A stretch of DNA of 51,041 bases from Candidatus Hydrogenedentota bacterium (GCA_016215105.1 JACRLJ010000168.1:1-51041); one strand, 5' to 3'; counted from the stretch's first letter, positions 34,201-42,990 are shown. Numbers and translations: made by a program. The notes: generated from the sequence alone by a model not told the origin.

Positions 34201-34768
34201 CGTGCTCCAGTTTCAGCGTTATGTCCGCGCGCGGGCGCTCACGAGCAATCCAAGCGAATTGGGCGCCTGCCGAGTCTTCCGTCGAAGCCGTGAGGAAATA
34301 CTGCCACATGCCCATCGGCAGGTGATCGAACTCGAATCGTCCGTTGGCGTCGCTCTGCGCCGTGGAGCGATCCGCTGCGGAAGGAGGTTGGAACGGCTTG
34401 TCGTACTCGAATTTCTCTAGAGTCACCGTGATTTGCGGAACGGGCTGATTATCAGGATTCAGCACAATGCCAAAGACTGCCCCATCGCCCCTTTCTTTCG
34501 GTCCGGCGCCGGCCTTGCGGGGCCCTTCTCCGCCACTGCTCCTCGCGATAACTTCGGGCTTGGATGGAGTGGCTGAGGTGGATGACGCGTTGGCAGAGGC
34601 CGATTCATCGTCGGCGCCATTGCGCGAGGTCCGCGTCGCAGAGGCGGCGGACTTGTTCGCCGCTGGTGACTCCTCGGTTGGGCTCGATTCTCGGAACAGA
34701 TACCAGACACCAAAGCCAAGCACGATAAACACCGCGGCGATAACCGCCGTACGCACGTTTTGATTCAT
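31220..34768 (-). CDS. Large membrane-anchored protein of carboxypeptidase-regulatory-like repeats
   Basis: Protein of 1182 aa with an N-terminal membrane anchor (residues 8-25), a Ser/Ala/Thr-rich linker to about 95, and then a string of roughly eleven Ig-like modules of the carboxypeptidase-regulatory type. Each starts like ISGIVVDPDNKPVPKVRLYAY or VSGKVLDAQTREPKAGV, followed by a DANGxFxFxxLPxGxY strand. This architecture suggests an extracytoplasmic adhesin, stalk or scaffold without enzymatic residues. It is read in the same direction as the histidine kinase gene, 80 bases downstream of it. The sigma fusion at 19560 uses the same module type. Exact module count is approximate. Confidence 0.82.
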   Translation of the reverse strand: MNQNVRTAVIAAVFIVLGFGVWYLFRESSPTEESPAANKSAASATRTSRNGADDESASANASSTSATPSKPEVIARSSGGEGPRKAGAGPKERGDGAVFGIVLNPDNQPVPQITVTLEKFEYDKPFQPPSAADRSTAQSDANGRFEFDHLPMGMWQYFLTASTEDSAGAQFAWIARERPRADITLKLEHAAALAGHVFDTDEKPVDKALLVPFEQEGQDRNRRYTFSSGARVETDATGAFAFSALPKGRWKIMVRAEGHATLISDYVSTGATDARLVLKAGGSVSGKVLDAQTREPKAGVTVQVNPKDYITDFQKATSDAQGSFNFPALRPADYRVSLDDPLLVVAGESPKITVAEGRPVTGIEVRVASGSVITGRVYDSDTKRGIQGVKLMAYCQSQGFYPRKSEPTDADGAYRLAGLSEAVYNIQIQDAPGYGRNGNGIIVSVPLGKEIPNVDIPLKGGVSVRGRVIDTQKQPVAKAQVSGMSESGWGGGSSSTDENGQFEVKGFSLASPVRLWAEYQDLVSKQVGPLTLTENGLDNVELVLDQERNGSISGIVVDPDNKPVPKVRLYAYDQANRRPMSNEAFADDQGKFVFTRLTPGSYRINISSPSGYSSNSESPENIEVASGAQVTGVRLVYTGNTGLSITGTVTDPKGAPVQNAQINAQGPSYAYVGTDPSGAYTLTGLKEGEYTVNVQHGEFSRQSRSANAGDTKVDFQLQERGSVEGQVLDARTGAPVAAFEIQALQGNQSAMQPYMNQSFIRVYDSTGHFRLPNVESGDTSLAVRGEGYSQVVQSIGQVGPGQTLGNVVIRLQPGAGVQGVVLSPTRQPVSGALIYLGELPQRWERERSSIAQSAADGSFTVNNASGASVTLTAYHPQYAPATVTANLASSGTTRVEIVLNQGGSITGRVTTGSGGAGHTWISLQVAGRQTQESTQVKPDGTYEFQNVLPGDVTVVAGFSINNTSSRQLQRAVTVTAGQNVVVDFNFPPYSTALSGIVTVQGKPAVSGFIQATVTTSSGDESSHAQIQSDGSYRFDALPQGTATLTGSASDGERQGRINIEVVIPSGGAVRQDIVTTLPARIHGTVTGATGGYSGVAVLQGEVAIPATVTPELYAHYQEIDVASMTLAPDGAYNLDGVPPGVYTVVAYSAPSQSAEALPQLRHASSVVNLTEGADIVLDFSLR

Positions 34769-34848
34769 GGTGGCTCTCCTCTACAAACGACCCCATTTCC
34801 CCCGAGCCGGCGCGATGTAGCCCCCCGAGGCAGTGAAACCCAAACACC

Positions 34849-36708
34849 TCAGCCGTCAGCCGGCGGCTTGGTGGGAAGAACAACCGTGAAACAGGCGCCT
34901 TGGCCCGGGGACGAGGTAAGGGTGATTCGGCCGCCGTGCGCGTTGATAATTCCGTACGACACGCTGAGGCCGAGACCGGTACCCTCGCCAATACCCTTGG
35001 TGGTGAAGAAGGGGTCAAACACGCGGGAAACTTTATCCTTCGGGACGCCTGGACCGTTGTCCTCGAAGCGGATATGGACGTCCTGGTCCTTGAGGAAGGT
35101 GCGAATTTGAAAGGTTCGCTTGCGATCCTCGACGTTCACGAGCGCCTGCTGCGCGTTATTGATTATGTTGAGGAAGACCCGTTGGATTTCATGAGGGTCT
35201 ACGCGAAGCATTGGCAACGTACGGTCAAGTTCAATGATCAGATCAATTCCATCCACCCGGAGCTGGTACTCGCGAAGGGAGAGCGTCTGTTCGAGAAGGT
35301 CATTGATTTGTTGCAGCGATTTCTCGGGTTCGTGATGACGCGAGAAACTCAACAGATTTTGCACGATGCGGCGGCAACGGGTGGCTTCTTCCGTAATGTG
35401 TTCGAGTTTGGACTTGAGATTGGCGTCAACCTTGGCGGAAATCAACAACTGGGAATACCCCAAGATGCCCGTCAAGGGGTTATTGAGCTCATGGGCGACC
35501 CCGGCCATGATCTCACCCAGGGATTGCAGTTTCTCGGATTGAATTAAGCTTTGCTCGAGCGCCATCTGATCCGAGATGTCCAACATGAGCGCCAGGACCC
35601 CGCCGGGCGCGTCGGCGTTCTCCCACAGCGGAACGACTAGCAGGTCGCAGTTGACAGTGGCGCCGAAGCGGGTCAGAAATGAGTAGCGGCGGCGAGTGCG
35701 GTAATGGCGTTGACTCGTTCCCTTAAGGACGGAAGTGAATTCAGGATCGGGCACGGCGTTGAGACCCGGAAGTGATTGCCCGACCATATCGTGCATGGAC
35801 GGCGCGCCGTAGAGCATAACGGAGGCGGTGTTGGCGTCAAGGATCACCAGATCGCTGTCGGTTGTAATGATGCCTATCGGCGCGTGCGCGATGATGCCCG
35901 CCAGATACGTTTGGGAGTAGCGGTACTCCTGCTGAAGGCGGAGTTCCTGGCGCAGGTCCCGCGCGACGAAGACCATCCCCGCACAACCGGTTTCGGTCAC
36001 GAGGGGACTGGCAGTAATTTCGACCGGAATCGCCTGTCCGTCCTTGACCAGCAGATCCACCCGGTCCAGGATATCAATGGGATATGGAAGGGCGTCAGGG
36101 CCGGCAAGCGCCTTGTAGCGGGCCGTGGCCACGGCGACATACTCTTCCGGCAGGAAATCACAGATGCTCAAGCCAGCGGTGACATCGTCGCAGGTGTAGT
36201 GTGTGGCGTGCTGGCCTTTCCGGTTCAGGTAGAGAACCGTCCCATCATCGTCACACAACAGCACGAGATCACGGGTCGCAGCAAGCACACCTTGCAGGAA
36301 CGAGACCAGTCCGCGGGTATCTTCCGAAGGGGTAGGGATCCACCCCTCGTTGAGTCGCCGCAGCAGAACGGCGATCTCGCTATTTAGCGCCGGACGGGCG
36401 AGGGTGTGACGGATGCAGCGACGTATGGCGCGTTCCGCGGCGGCGTAATTAGGATCGTCGGCTCGTTCGTTCAGCAAACACAGGCTTTCCGATTCGAGCG
36501 CGCGCACAAGGCGCTCGGTCATTGCGGGGCTCGCGCCAGCCGCGCGGAGCGGTTGAATATCAAGAGCCGAACCACTTTCGATGGCGCCGGCTACTTGCTT
36601 GGCGAGTTGGCCGATCTCGGGGCGAAACCGCCCCGCGCCGTCACCAGCCGCAACGGCGTCCGCCAGGCGCTCCCTACTCGACTCTAAGACTCTTAGGAGA
36701 TCGTCCAC
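34849..36708 (-). CDS. PAS-domain sensor histidine kinase
   Basis: Sensor kinase of about 619 aa. I prefer the GTG at 36708, with GAGGGG nine bases upstream; an ATG at 36807 extends the frame by 33 residues that look noncoding and lack an SD. There is no membrane segment, so it is cytoplasmic. After a helical N-terminal region come two PAS domains (about residues 137-257 and 264-382), the dimerisation helix with phospho-acceptor His406 (MAGVAHELNNPLTGILGYS), and the ATPase domain with N box (IINNAQQAL), DNGPG and GTGLGLS motifs. No response regulator is adjacent, so its partner is elsewhere. Confidence 0.9.
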   Translation of the reverse strand: MDDLLRVLESSRERLADAVAAGDGAGRFRPEIGQLAKQVAGAIESGSALDIQPLRAAGASPAMTERLVRALESESLCLLNERADDPNYAAAERAIRRCIRHTLARPALNSEIAVLLRRLNEGWIPTPSEDTRGLVSFLQGVLAATRDLVLLCDDDGTVLYLNRKGQHATHYTCDDVTAGLSICDFLPEEYVAVATARYKALAGPDALPYPIDILDRVDLLVKDGQAIPVEITASPLVTETGCAGMVFVARDLRQELRLQQEYRYSQTYLAGIIAHAPIGIITTDSDLVILDANTASVMLYGAPSMHDMVGQSLPGLNAVPDPEFTSVLKGTSQRHYRTRRRYSFLTRFGATVNCDLLVVPLWENADAPGGVLALMLDISDQMALEQSLIQSEKLQSLGEIMAGVAHELNNPLTGILGYSQLLISAKVDANLKSKLEHITEEATRCRRIVQNLLSFSRHHEPEKSLQQINDLLEQTLSLREYQLRVDGIDLIIELDRTLPMLRVDPHEIQRVFLNIINNAQQALVNVEDRKRTFQIRTFLKDQDVHIRFEDNGPGVPKDKVSRVFDPFFTTKGIGEGTGLGLSVSYGIINAHGGRITLTSSPGQGACFTVVLPTKPPADG

Positions 36709-36866
36709 CTGATATTTCCCCTCAAGACCTGTTTCCACTATACCAGAGCTGCCTTTCGTTTCAAAGCAAATCGCATGGAATTCTAGGCCGTTTGACTTCC
36801 CCCGCATGACATGGTTGAATGGCGCGTCTTGATTGTCACAGGGTTCTACGTTGAAAGGAAGAAACC

Positions 36867-37871
36867 ATGGCTCTGCGTGTAGCGGTTGTCGGTATGGGAG
36901 GTATCGGAAACCTCCATGCCCGCTGTTATGTAAATGATCCGTTGTCCGAAATTGTGGCCGTGTGCGACATCATCAAAGAGCGCGCGGACAAGGCGGCGGC
37001 GGCCTACGGTTGTCCCGCGTTTTACAGCGTGAAGGATATGCTGAAGAGCGGCATCAAAATTGACTGCGCGAGTGTATGTTCGGCCGGGAAGGAAAATGGG
37101 GGCGACCATTACAAGCCTACGATGGACCTGCTGCAAGGCGGAATTCCCACGCTCGGCGAGAAACCAATTTCCAACGAAGTACCATTAGCCAGGAAGATGG
37201 TTGCGCTGGCGAAGAAGAAGAAACTGCGTTACGGCGTTAACCTGAACCACCGTTTTACTCCGGCGGCATTGCGCGCGCGCGGGTGGATCGATTCAGGCCG
37301 CTTGGGACGCCTGCATATCATCAATATGACGATGTGGATCAACAATCCAAATGAGACGTCCCCCCACTTCCACATTCGCGCGCTGCACCCGCATTCAATC
37401 GACGTGATGCGGTATTTTTGCGGCGACGTAAAGAGCGTCCACGCGTTCTTCCTGCAAGGTGACACCATGGAAGGCAAGAAGCGGAAGTGCTGGTCCAATC
37501 TGCAGGTAAACATGTTGTTCAAGAGTGGCGTGGTGGGACACTTGACGGGCAGCTATGACGCGGGCGGCGCGTTTGGCCTCGAACGGTGCGAGGTGACGGG
37601 CAGCAAGGGGCGTTTCGTGATCGAGGAGGCCTGCGAACTCTTGACGTTCTACAGCCGCGCGAATACTGAACGCGAGAGCTATACGCACCTGGGCGGAATG
37701 ACCGGATTTGGAGAGACCTTCCCGAGCCGGATTCACCGGTGGCTCGAACAGAACCGGGACAAGGTCAAACCAAACGAGATCGACGGATCGGGCGAGGAGG
37801 CGCTTAAGGCCCAGACCATAATCGAGGCGGCGATTGAGTCCTGGGAAAAACACAAGGTCGTGGACCTGTAA
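36867..37871 (+). CDS. Gfo/Idh/MocA-family oxidoreductase
   Basis: NAD(P)-dependent sugar or inositol oxidoreductase of 334 aa. The dinucleotide-binding turn is GMGGIGN at the N-terminus and the family motif reads GEKPIS, with Lys as expected in catalysis. There is no signal peptide, so it is cytoplasmic. AAAGGAAG precedes the ATG. The next gene, a TIM-barrel isomerase-like protein, begins 18 bases after the stop; the pair is a typical operon for inositol or ketosugar breakdown. The substrate cannot be read from sequence. Confidence 0.88.
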   Translation: MALRVAVVGMGGIGNLHARCYVNDPLSEIVAVCDIIKERADKAAAAYGCPAFYSVKDMLKSGIKIDCASVCSAGKENGGDHYKPTMDLLQGGIPTLGEKPISNEVPLARKMVALAKKKKLRYGVNLNHRFTPAALRARGWIDSGRLGRLHIINMTMWINNPNETSPHFHIRALHPHSIDVMRYFCGDVKSVHAFFLQGDTMEGKKRKCWSNLQVNMLFKSGVVGHLTGSYDAGGAFGLERCEVTGSKGRFVIEEACELLTFYSRANTERESYTHLGGMTGFGETFPSRIHRWLEQNRDKVKPNEIDGSGEEALKAQTIIEAAIESWEKHKVVDL

Positions 37872-37889
37872 GCCGGAAAGGGCCTTGAT

Positions 37890-38690
37890 ATGATCAAGTT
37901 GGGCGTGAATACAGTGCTGTTCGGCGGGTTTGATTTCCGGACGGCGATGGAACACATCAAGTGGGCAGGCTACGACGCGGCGGAAGTCTCAGCCATCAAA
38001 GGAATGTGTGAACACCTTTGCCTGGACACGTGGAAGCGGGACGCGGCGGAAATCAAGTCCATCGTGTCGGATCTGCAGTTACCACTGACGGGGATGGAGG
38101 AAGCCGCGCTGGACGAAGAGCGCTTGATGATGGCGTTCGAGGCAGGCGCGGAAATCGGAATCCCGGTAGTGAACATTGGTCCCGGCGGTTCCAAGGACGT
38201 TCCAGACGATCTGGGGAAGTCCATAGAACTTATCGCGAAGATGGCGGAGAAGGCGGAGCCGTTTGGCGTGAAGTTGTGCGTGAAAGCGCACGTGGGCGCG
38301 GCAATTTGGAATACTCCGACTACCTTGAAGGCGCTGGCCCAGATAAAATCCCCGGCGTTTGGCGTGGACATGGACCCCAGCCACATTCATCGCGCCGGTG
38401 AGGTCCCGAAGGAAGCGTTGAAAGAAGTAATATCGCGGGTTAAGCACGTACACATCCGGGATTGCGTGGGCTTGGGACCGAGTCCGGGAACCCCCGAATT
38501 ACAGGCCTGCGGACGGGGCGATATCGATCTCCTGGGATACTGCCAGGTGATGGTCAAGGCCGGATATGACGGGCCGGTCAACCTGGAGGTGATCGGCGCG
38601 AAAGACTACGCGCTGAGCCGCTGCGCGATCATCGCGGCGGAGTCGTATGGCTACTTGAATGCTTGCCTGAAGGCGAGCGGCGGAAGATAG
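37890..38690 (+). CDS. Sugar phosphate isomerase/epimerase-like TIM-barrel protein
   Basis: Protein of 266 aa of the xylose-isomerase-like TIM-barrel group (AP endonuclease 2 family), which includes inosose dehydratases and sugar epimerases. The expected metal-binding residues occur in LCVKAHVGA, FGVDMDPSHIHRAG, VKHVHIRDC and PVNLEVIG. It follows the Gfo/Idh/MocA gene by 18 bases and probably acts on that enzyme's product. AAAGGG upstream gives a modest ribosome-binding site. Confidence 0.85.
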   Translation: MIKLGVNTVLFGGFDFRTAMEHIKWAGYDAAEVSAIKGMCEHLCLDTWKRDAAEIKSIVSDLQLPLTGMEEAALDEERLMMAFEAGAEIGIPVVNIGPGGSKDVPDDLGKSIELIAKMAEKAEPFGVKLCVKAHVGAAIWNTPTTLKALAQIKSPAFGVDMDPSHIHRAGEVPKEALKEVISRVKHVHIRDCVGLGPSPGTPELQACGRGDIDLLGYCQVMVKAGYDGPVNLEVIGAKDYALSRCAIIAAESYGYLNACLKASGGR

Positions 38691-38705
38691 GACGGCAATA
38701 GGACC

Positions 38706-38727
38706 TATAAGTCCGGTAGGACTTATA
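38706..38727. repeat. Hairpin between the isomerase-like and sulfatase-fold genes
   Basis: Perfect 9-bp stem TATAAGTCC/GGACTTATA with loop GGTA, no T-run after it. It is A/T-richer than the REP-like families. It may be an mRNA processing or stability element inside the operon, or an operator. Confidence 0.5.
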
Positions 38728-38751
38728 TCGGGAAAATAGCAAGGAGCCCCC

Positions 38752-40092
38752 ATGGCGAAACGCCCTCCGAATATTGTTATGTTTGCGATCGATAGCATCC
38801 GGCGCGACCACATGAGTTGCTACGGCTATCCGCGGTTGACGACTCCAAACATGGATCGCCTGGCGGCGAAGGGCGTGCTATTCGAGAACGCGTTCAGCGC
38901 GTACATTCCGACAACCCCGGCGTACTCGACCATCCTCACTGGCCGCGATGTCATGGGCCATCAGCAGCCCTCGCTTGGACCGAAGCATCCGCTTTACGAG
39001 GACCAGCCAACCATGCCGGAGATTCTGCGTAAGGTTGGGTATAAGAGTGTCTGCGTGGGATTTGACAAGGGGTTCTTTCGCGGCTTTGACGAATACTACA
39101 ATTTCGAGGGCTGGGTATCGTGGGAGGATAGGCCGGCGCGCAAGGCGGAGAATCTCAATGCCGTGGCGCTGCCCGCGCTCGAAAAACTGCACCAATCGAA
39201 GAAGCCATTCCTGCTATTCCTCCGCCATATGGACCCGCACTCCCCCTATCTCCCTCCGCCGCCCTTCGACACGATGTTTTATTCGAAGGACCCCTGCGAC
39301 AAGAAGAACAAGAGCATGAAACCCGTGTTCGCGTTCAAACCCTTCGCCGAATTCCTGGCCTCTTGGATGCCGCCGGGATGCACGGACAAGGACTACGTCG
39401 TCGCGCAGTACGATGGCGAGTTGGCCTACATGGACGCGTGCATTCAGCGGATCTTGACGCGCGTCGAAGAACTCGGCCTCGCTGAGGATACGCTGATTGT
39501 CATAACCGGAGACCACGGCGAGACGCTGTATGACCACGAAATCTTCTTTGACCACCACGGGTTGTACGAACCGACGCTGGTCGTGCCTTTGATCTTCTAC
39601 TGGCCGGGAAAGGTGCAGCAGGGAGTGCGCAGCAAGGCCTATACGCTCCACGAAGATTTGCTGCCCACGTTGCTCGATATTTGCGGAATCAAGTCCGCCG
39701 CGAAAGGGGTCAAATTCGACGGCAAGTCGAACACAGATTTCTTTGGTGGACGCGCCGGTACGCATCGGTCTGATTTCTACATTAGCGAATGCACCTGGAT
39801 GCGCAAACAGGGTTGGCGCACTCCCAACTGGAAGTTCTGGGAAGCGCTCGAGCCCGATTTCCACAACAAACCGCCCGTCGAACTGTACAATCTGCTGACC
39901 GACCCGGAAGAATCGGTAAACCTCGCCGACAAAGAACCCAAGCTGGTCGAATTCTTGCGCGGCCATATGAACCGATGGATCAAGAAGCGTGAAAGAGAGA
40001 CGGGCCGCGCCAATCCCATGCTGGAATATCAGCTGGGACTTGGCAAAAAGATCGGATCCATCGCGACGGCGAAAAAGCTGCAGTCCCGATAG
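38752..40092 (+). CDS. Sulfatase-fold hydrolase lacking the formylglycine Cys
   Basis: Alkaline-phosphatase-superfamily hydrolase of 446 aa, overall sulfatase-like (PNIVMFAIDSIRRDH, TPNMDRLAAKGVLFENAF, VITGDHGETLYDH). At the active-site signature the sequence is TTPAYSTILTG at residues 54-64, aligned to CxPSRxxxLTG: Thr replaces the Cys/Ser that becomes formylglycine and Tyr replaces Arg. Thr nucleophiles are used by phosphodiesterases of the same superfamily, so a phosphodiesterase or other hydrolase activity is more likely than sulfatase. No signal peptide, so cytoplasmic. AAGGAG precedes the ATG. It follows the isomerase gene by 61 bases. Confidence 0.85.
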   Translation: MAKRPPNIVMFAIDSIRRDHMSCYGYPRLTTPNMDRLAAKGVLFENAFSAYIPTTPAYSTILTGRDVMGHQQPSLGPKHPLYEDQPTMPEILRKVGYKSVCVGFDKGFFRGFDEYYNFEGWVSWEDRPARKAENLNAVALPALEKLHQSKKPFLLFLRHMDPHSPYLPPPPFDTMFYSKDPCDKKNKSMKPVFAFKPFAEFLASWMPPGCTDKDYVVAQYDGELAYMDACIQRILTRVEELGLAEDTLIVITGDHGETLYDHEIFFDHHGLYEPTLVVPLIFYWPGKVQQGVRSKAYTLHEDLLPTLLDICGIKSAAKGVKFDGKSNTDFFGGRAGTHRSDFYISECTWMRKQGWRTPNWKFWEALEPDFHNKPPVELYNLLTDPEESVNLADKEPKLVEFLRGHMNRWIKKRERETGRANPMLEYQLGLGKKIGSIATAKKLQSR

Positions 40093-40144
40093 GCGCTGCG
40101 ATGTGTTACGATTCGACCACGATGTCTTGGGACGGCAAAAGACG

Positions 40145-41185
40145 CTACATCGTCCCGCTTAGTGTGCCCTGGATGACACGTTCCGGCGTGGCCACGTAAA
40201 GAGACAACGAAACAGCGTTTCCAGTCACGCTCATGATCATGACGCCAACGGCGGGTTCGTTGGTGGTTCCTGCGTTGAACAATGACGTCGTGCCGCCCAC
40301 GACACCCACGATGTAATTCTCTACAGAGTAAACCTGAATGGCGCTCAGTCCAATGGCTTTGGTCTCGATGTGCCCTTCGTTGTTCAGTTCCTGCGATGTG
40401 GCGGAGATGGAAAAAGTTGTCCCGAAGGCCGAGTAGATCAATGCGGCCTCCGTGCTGCTAATGGCGTCCGTAGAAAGGTTCCCGTTGTTGCTAAGCACAA
40501 CGAAACTGCCCACCGGGCCGCCGGGGTCTGGAATGGGTACGGCGTCTGGTACTCCCGCAATGGAAAAGTGATTGACCGGAAACGTGACGTCTAGACCATT
40601 TGGATTCACGGCGGCGATTTCACCCGTACCTACCCACGAATTCAGGACAGTATCAAAGGTCAACACGGGCAACGAACGTGCAACCGTTGCTCCGGGCAGA
40701 GCAAGACTCACGGAGGCCGGAGAGCTGAATAACTGGCCATCGGGCCCAAAAACGGCGCCGACAAGGTTTACGCCACCGGGCACAGACACGGGCGCGTCGG
40801 CAGGCGCGAACTTCTTCATCGAAATCGTGACCGGACCCGCGACGGCGCCCGCGGGTATGTCAATCGAAATACCGCCCGTAGCCAATTGGAGCCCCGTACC
40901 GGGGTCGTATAGCCCGGTTACCGTTCCCGGGGGTGTGGTAGTGACGCCCAAAGCGGTATTGATGACAAGTTGGACATCCACAGCGTCAGTAGCGCCGCTC
41001 GAGTCCACGTCGGCGGGAAAGGCGACCGCTTCACCTAACGCGCTATTGATGACCAATTGCACGTCCACGGCATCCACCTGACTGGACCCGTCAATATCGC
41101 CGAACAGACCGCTGTTCGCAGGTAATGAACAAGGTATTGCGGCAAGGAAGGCAAAGTAAATTCTGGTAAGGCGGCCTTGAAACAT
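40145..41185 (-). CDS. Exported protein with two dockerin-type repeats
   Basis: Exported protein of about 346 aa. The start at 41185 has GGGGAGG about ten bases upstream and yields a signal peptide (RIYFAFLAAIPCSLPANS); the upstream ATG at 41242 adds residues of no pattern. Two dockerin-like calcium-binding repeats follow directly: GDIDGSSQVDAVDVQLVIN and ADVDSSGATDAVDVQLVIN (about residues 29-48 and 58-77). The rest contains beta-rich stretches (IDIPAGAVAGPVTISMK resembles a ZU5-like motif). In planctomycete-like bacteria such repeats need not mean a cellulosome. Role unknown; probably secreted. Confidence 0.75.
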   Translation of the reverse strand: MFQGRLTRIYFAFLAAIPCSLPANSGLFGDIDGSSQVDAVDVQLVINSALGEAVAFPADVDSSGATDAVDVQLVINTALGVTTTPPGTVTGLYDPGTGLQLATGGISIDIPAGAVAGPVTISMKKFAPADAPVSVPGGVNLVGAVFGPDGQLFSSPASVSLALPGATVARSLPVLTFDTVLNSWVGTGEIAAVNPNGLDVTFPVNHFSIAGVPDAVPIPDPGGPVGSFVVLSNNGNLSTDAISSTEAALIYSAFGTTFSISATSQELNNEGHIETKAIGLSAIQVYSVENYIVGVVGGTTSLFNAGTTNEPAVGVMIMSVTGNAVSLSLYVATPERVIQGTLSGTM

Positions 41186-41532
41186 GATACTTGACCTCCC
41201 CGGCGTCCTTCTCGTTTGCCGGTGTGTCATTGACCTGTCCATCTCAACGTGTCCTCCTGGCTCTCAAGAGGTTAGGGGCGCCAGTCCGGTCCGCGAAATG
41301 GCCTCAATTGCCCGTTTCGCTTGAGTAGTCATGACCAGACATCAAAGCGCCGTGCTCCACGTTCTCACGAACACGCGGCTACCGGGACTCTACGCCCCCC
41401 TGCCGAACGTATTGACCGGCAGGGGGGAGAATCCGCCATGAGTGGAACACACTTGAAATGCGATGCACGGAAGCCGACGCACTCGTACTACTTGACACTC
41501 AAGAACGGTAGTAAATGTGCCAAACGATTGAC
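41186..41532. other. Intergenic stretch with a long palindrome
   Basis: The gap holds an 11-bp perfect inverted repeat (41395-41405 and 41417-41427, CCCCCCTGCCG arms, 11-base loop). Just after it a 32-codon plus-strand frame (41438-41536) follows GGGGAGA. I see no clear promoter. Confidence 0.5.
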
Positions 41533-42990
41533 TTAGCGTTGTGCGTTTTCCACGCCCCGCTCCAGATCGACTCGATGTTTCTCGCGATGACTCGGCGCGG
41601 TGACCTGTTCGACTTTCTGCTCCGAGATTGACCAGCCTTTGCGGTAGTTGTTCTTGACCAGACTGTTGGCCTCGGGGAGGTTGGTGACTTTCATGTTCGG
41701 GCCGTCCCATTCGAGCTTCTTACCGGTTCGCAGCGCCAGGTTACCAAGCAGGACCACCTCGGTGAAGGGACCGGCGTAATCGAAATTGGAGCACGCCGGG
41801 GCGCCGCCTTTGCACGCCGCGATCCAATCCTGGTAGTGGTTCTGATTCGGGATGCGCGGCAGGGTCTGGGCTGGGCTCTTGTAGTCTTTGAAGCGGTCGG
41901 CCGGCAGCAAACGCGGCTCTCCGCTATACGTCCGACATGTGATGTAGCCTTTCTCGCCGACGAACAAGGTGCCGTTGTCGCCGCTACCCAGCTTCACGTC
42001 GGCGGGAATGTCTTTCGGGCGTTCGGGCAGGTTTCCGCCGTCGTGCCAATACAGAGTGACGGGAGGCATGGCGCCGCGCTTGGGAAATTCGTACTTGATG
42101 ACTGACTTCAGAGGGGCCTGTTCGTCCGTGGCGCCCTCTTGGCTGACCGCTTCGACGCTGGTCGGATAGCCCAGTTTCAAGGCCCAGTTCGACGCGTCCA
42201 TAACGTGGCAGGCCATGTCGCCCAGCGCGCCGCACCCGAAGTCCCACCAGCCGCGCCAGACAAACGGCAAGTAGCAATTCTTTCCGGTGGCAGGGTGGTT
42301 CGCCACATAGGGCCGTTCCGGAGCGACACCCAGCCACAGATCCCAGTCCAGGGTTGACGGAACCGGATCTGACCCGGCGGGACGTTTGAGGCCTTGCGGC
42401 CACGAGGGGCGGTTGGTCCAGGTATGCGCCTCGCGGACCGCTCCGATGGCGCCCGCATCGATCCATTCGCAGATCTGACGGACATCATCGCTGGAGTGAC
42501 CCTGGTTACCCATTTGTGTGGCAACTTTGTATTTGCGGGCCGCCAAGGTCAGCATGCGGGCTTCTTCGATGTTGTGGGTCATGGGCTTCTGCACGTAGAC
42601 ATGCTTACCCATCTGCATTGCGGTGAGCGCGATGAAGGCGTGCATGTGGTCTGGCGTCGAGATAGTCACGGCGTCGATGCTCTTTTCCTTCTCCAGCATG
42701 ACGCGGAAATCCTTGTACTGCGTGGCCTTAGGGAAATGCGCGAATGTCTTCTGGGTACCGTCATACCCCCAGTCCACATCGCATAGTGCAACGACGTTCT
42801 CTGTACCGCACGCGCTAATGTCGCCTCCCCCTTGGCCGCCTATACCGATTCCCGCGACGTTCAGCTTCTCATTGGGAGAGACCGTCCGCCGTTTGGCCGC
42901 GCGTTTGCCCTTGGTTCCAGTCGCACAGCCGGCGGCGGCCGCCAACGATCCCATCAGGAAAATACGTCGTGTCAACTTTGGCTCATTCAT
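41533..42990 (-). CDS. Tat-exported Gfo/Idh/MocA oxidoreductase
   Basis: Oxidoreductase of 485 aa in the group of large exported Gfo/Idh/MocA proteins typical of planctomycete-like bacteria. The ATG at 42990 gives the Tat signal LTRRIFLMGSLAAAAGC, whose AAGC could also be a lipobox; GAAAGG lies upstream. The dinucleotide-binding turn is GIGIGGQGGG and the catalytic motif VQKPMTH. Later stretches (WRGWWDFGCGALGDMACHVMD split as two motifs) match this exported subgroup. It likely carries a bound cofactor into the periplasm for sugar chemistry. Confidence 0.88.
   Translation of the reverse strand: MNEPKLTRRIFLMGSLAAAAGCATGTKGKRAAKRRTVSPNEKLNVAGIGIGGQGGGDISACGTENVVALCDVDWGYDGTQKTFAHFPKATQYKDFRVMLEKEKSIDAVTISTPDHMHAFIALTAMQMGKHVYVQKPMTHNIEEARMLTLAARKYKVATQMGNQGHSSDDVRQICEWIDAGAIGAVREAHTWTNRPSWPQGLKRPAGSDPVPSTLDWDLWLGVAPERPYVANHPATGKNCYLPFVWRGWWDFGCGALGDMACHVMDASNWALKLGYPTSVEAVSQEGATDEQAPLKSVIKYEFPKRGAMPPVTLYWHDGGNLPERPKDIPADVKLGSGDNGTLFVGEKGYITCRTYSGEPRLLPADRFKDYKSPAQTLPRIPNQNHYQDWIAACKGGAPACSNFDYAGPFTEVVLLGNLALRTGKKLEWDGPNMKVTNLPEANSLVKNNYRKGWSISEQKVEQVTAPSHREKHRVDLERGVENAQR

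Noticed and set aside
36709-36807. ATG at 36807 as histidine kinase start
   Set aside because: It lacks a ribosome-binding site and the added 33 residues look like translated noncoding DNA, whereas GTG at 36708 has GAGGGG at a good distance.
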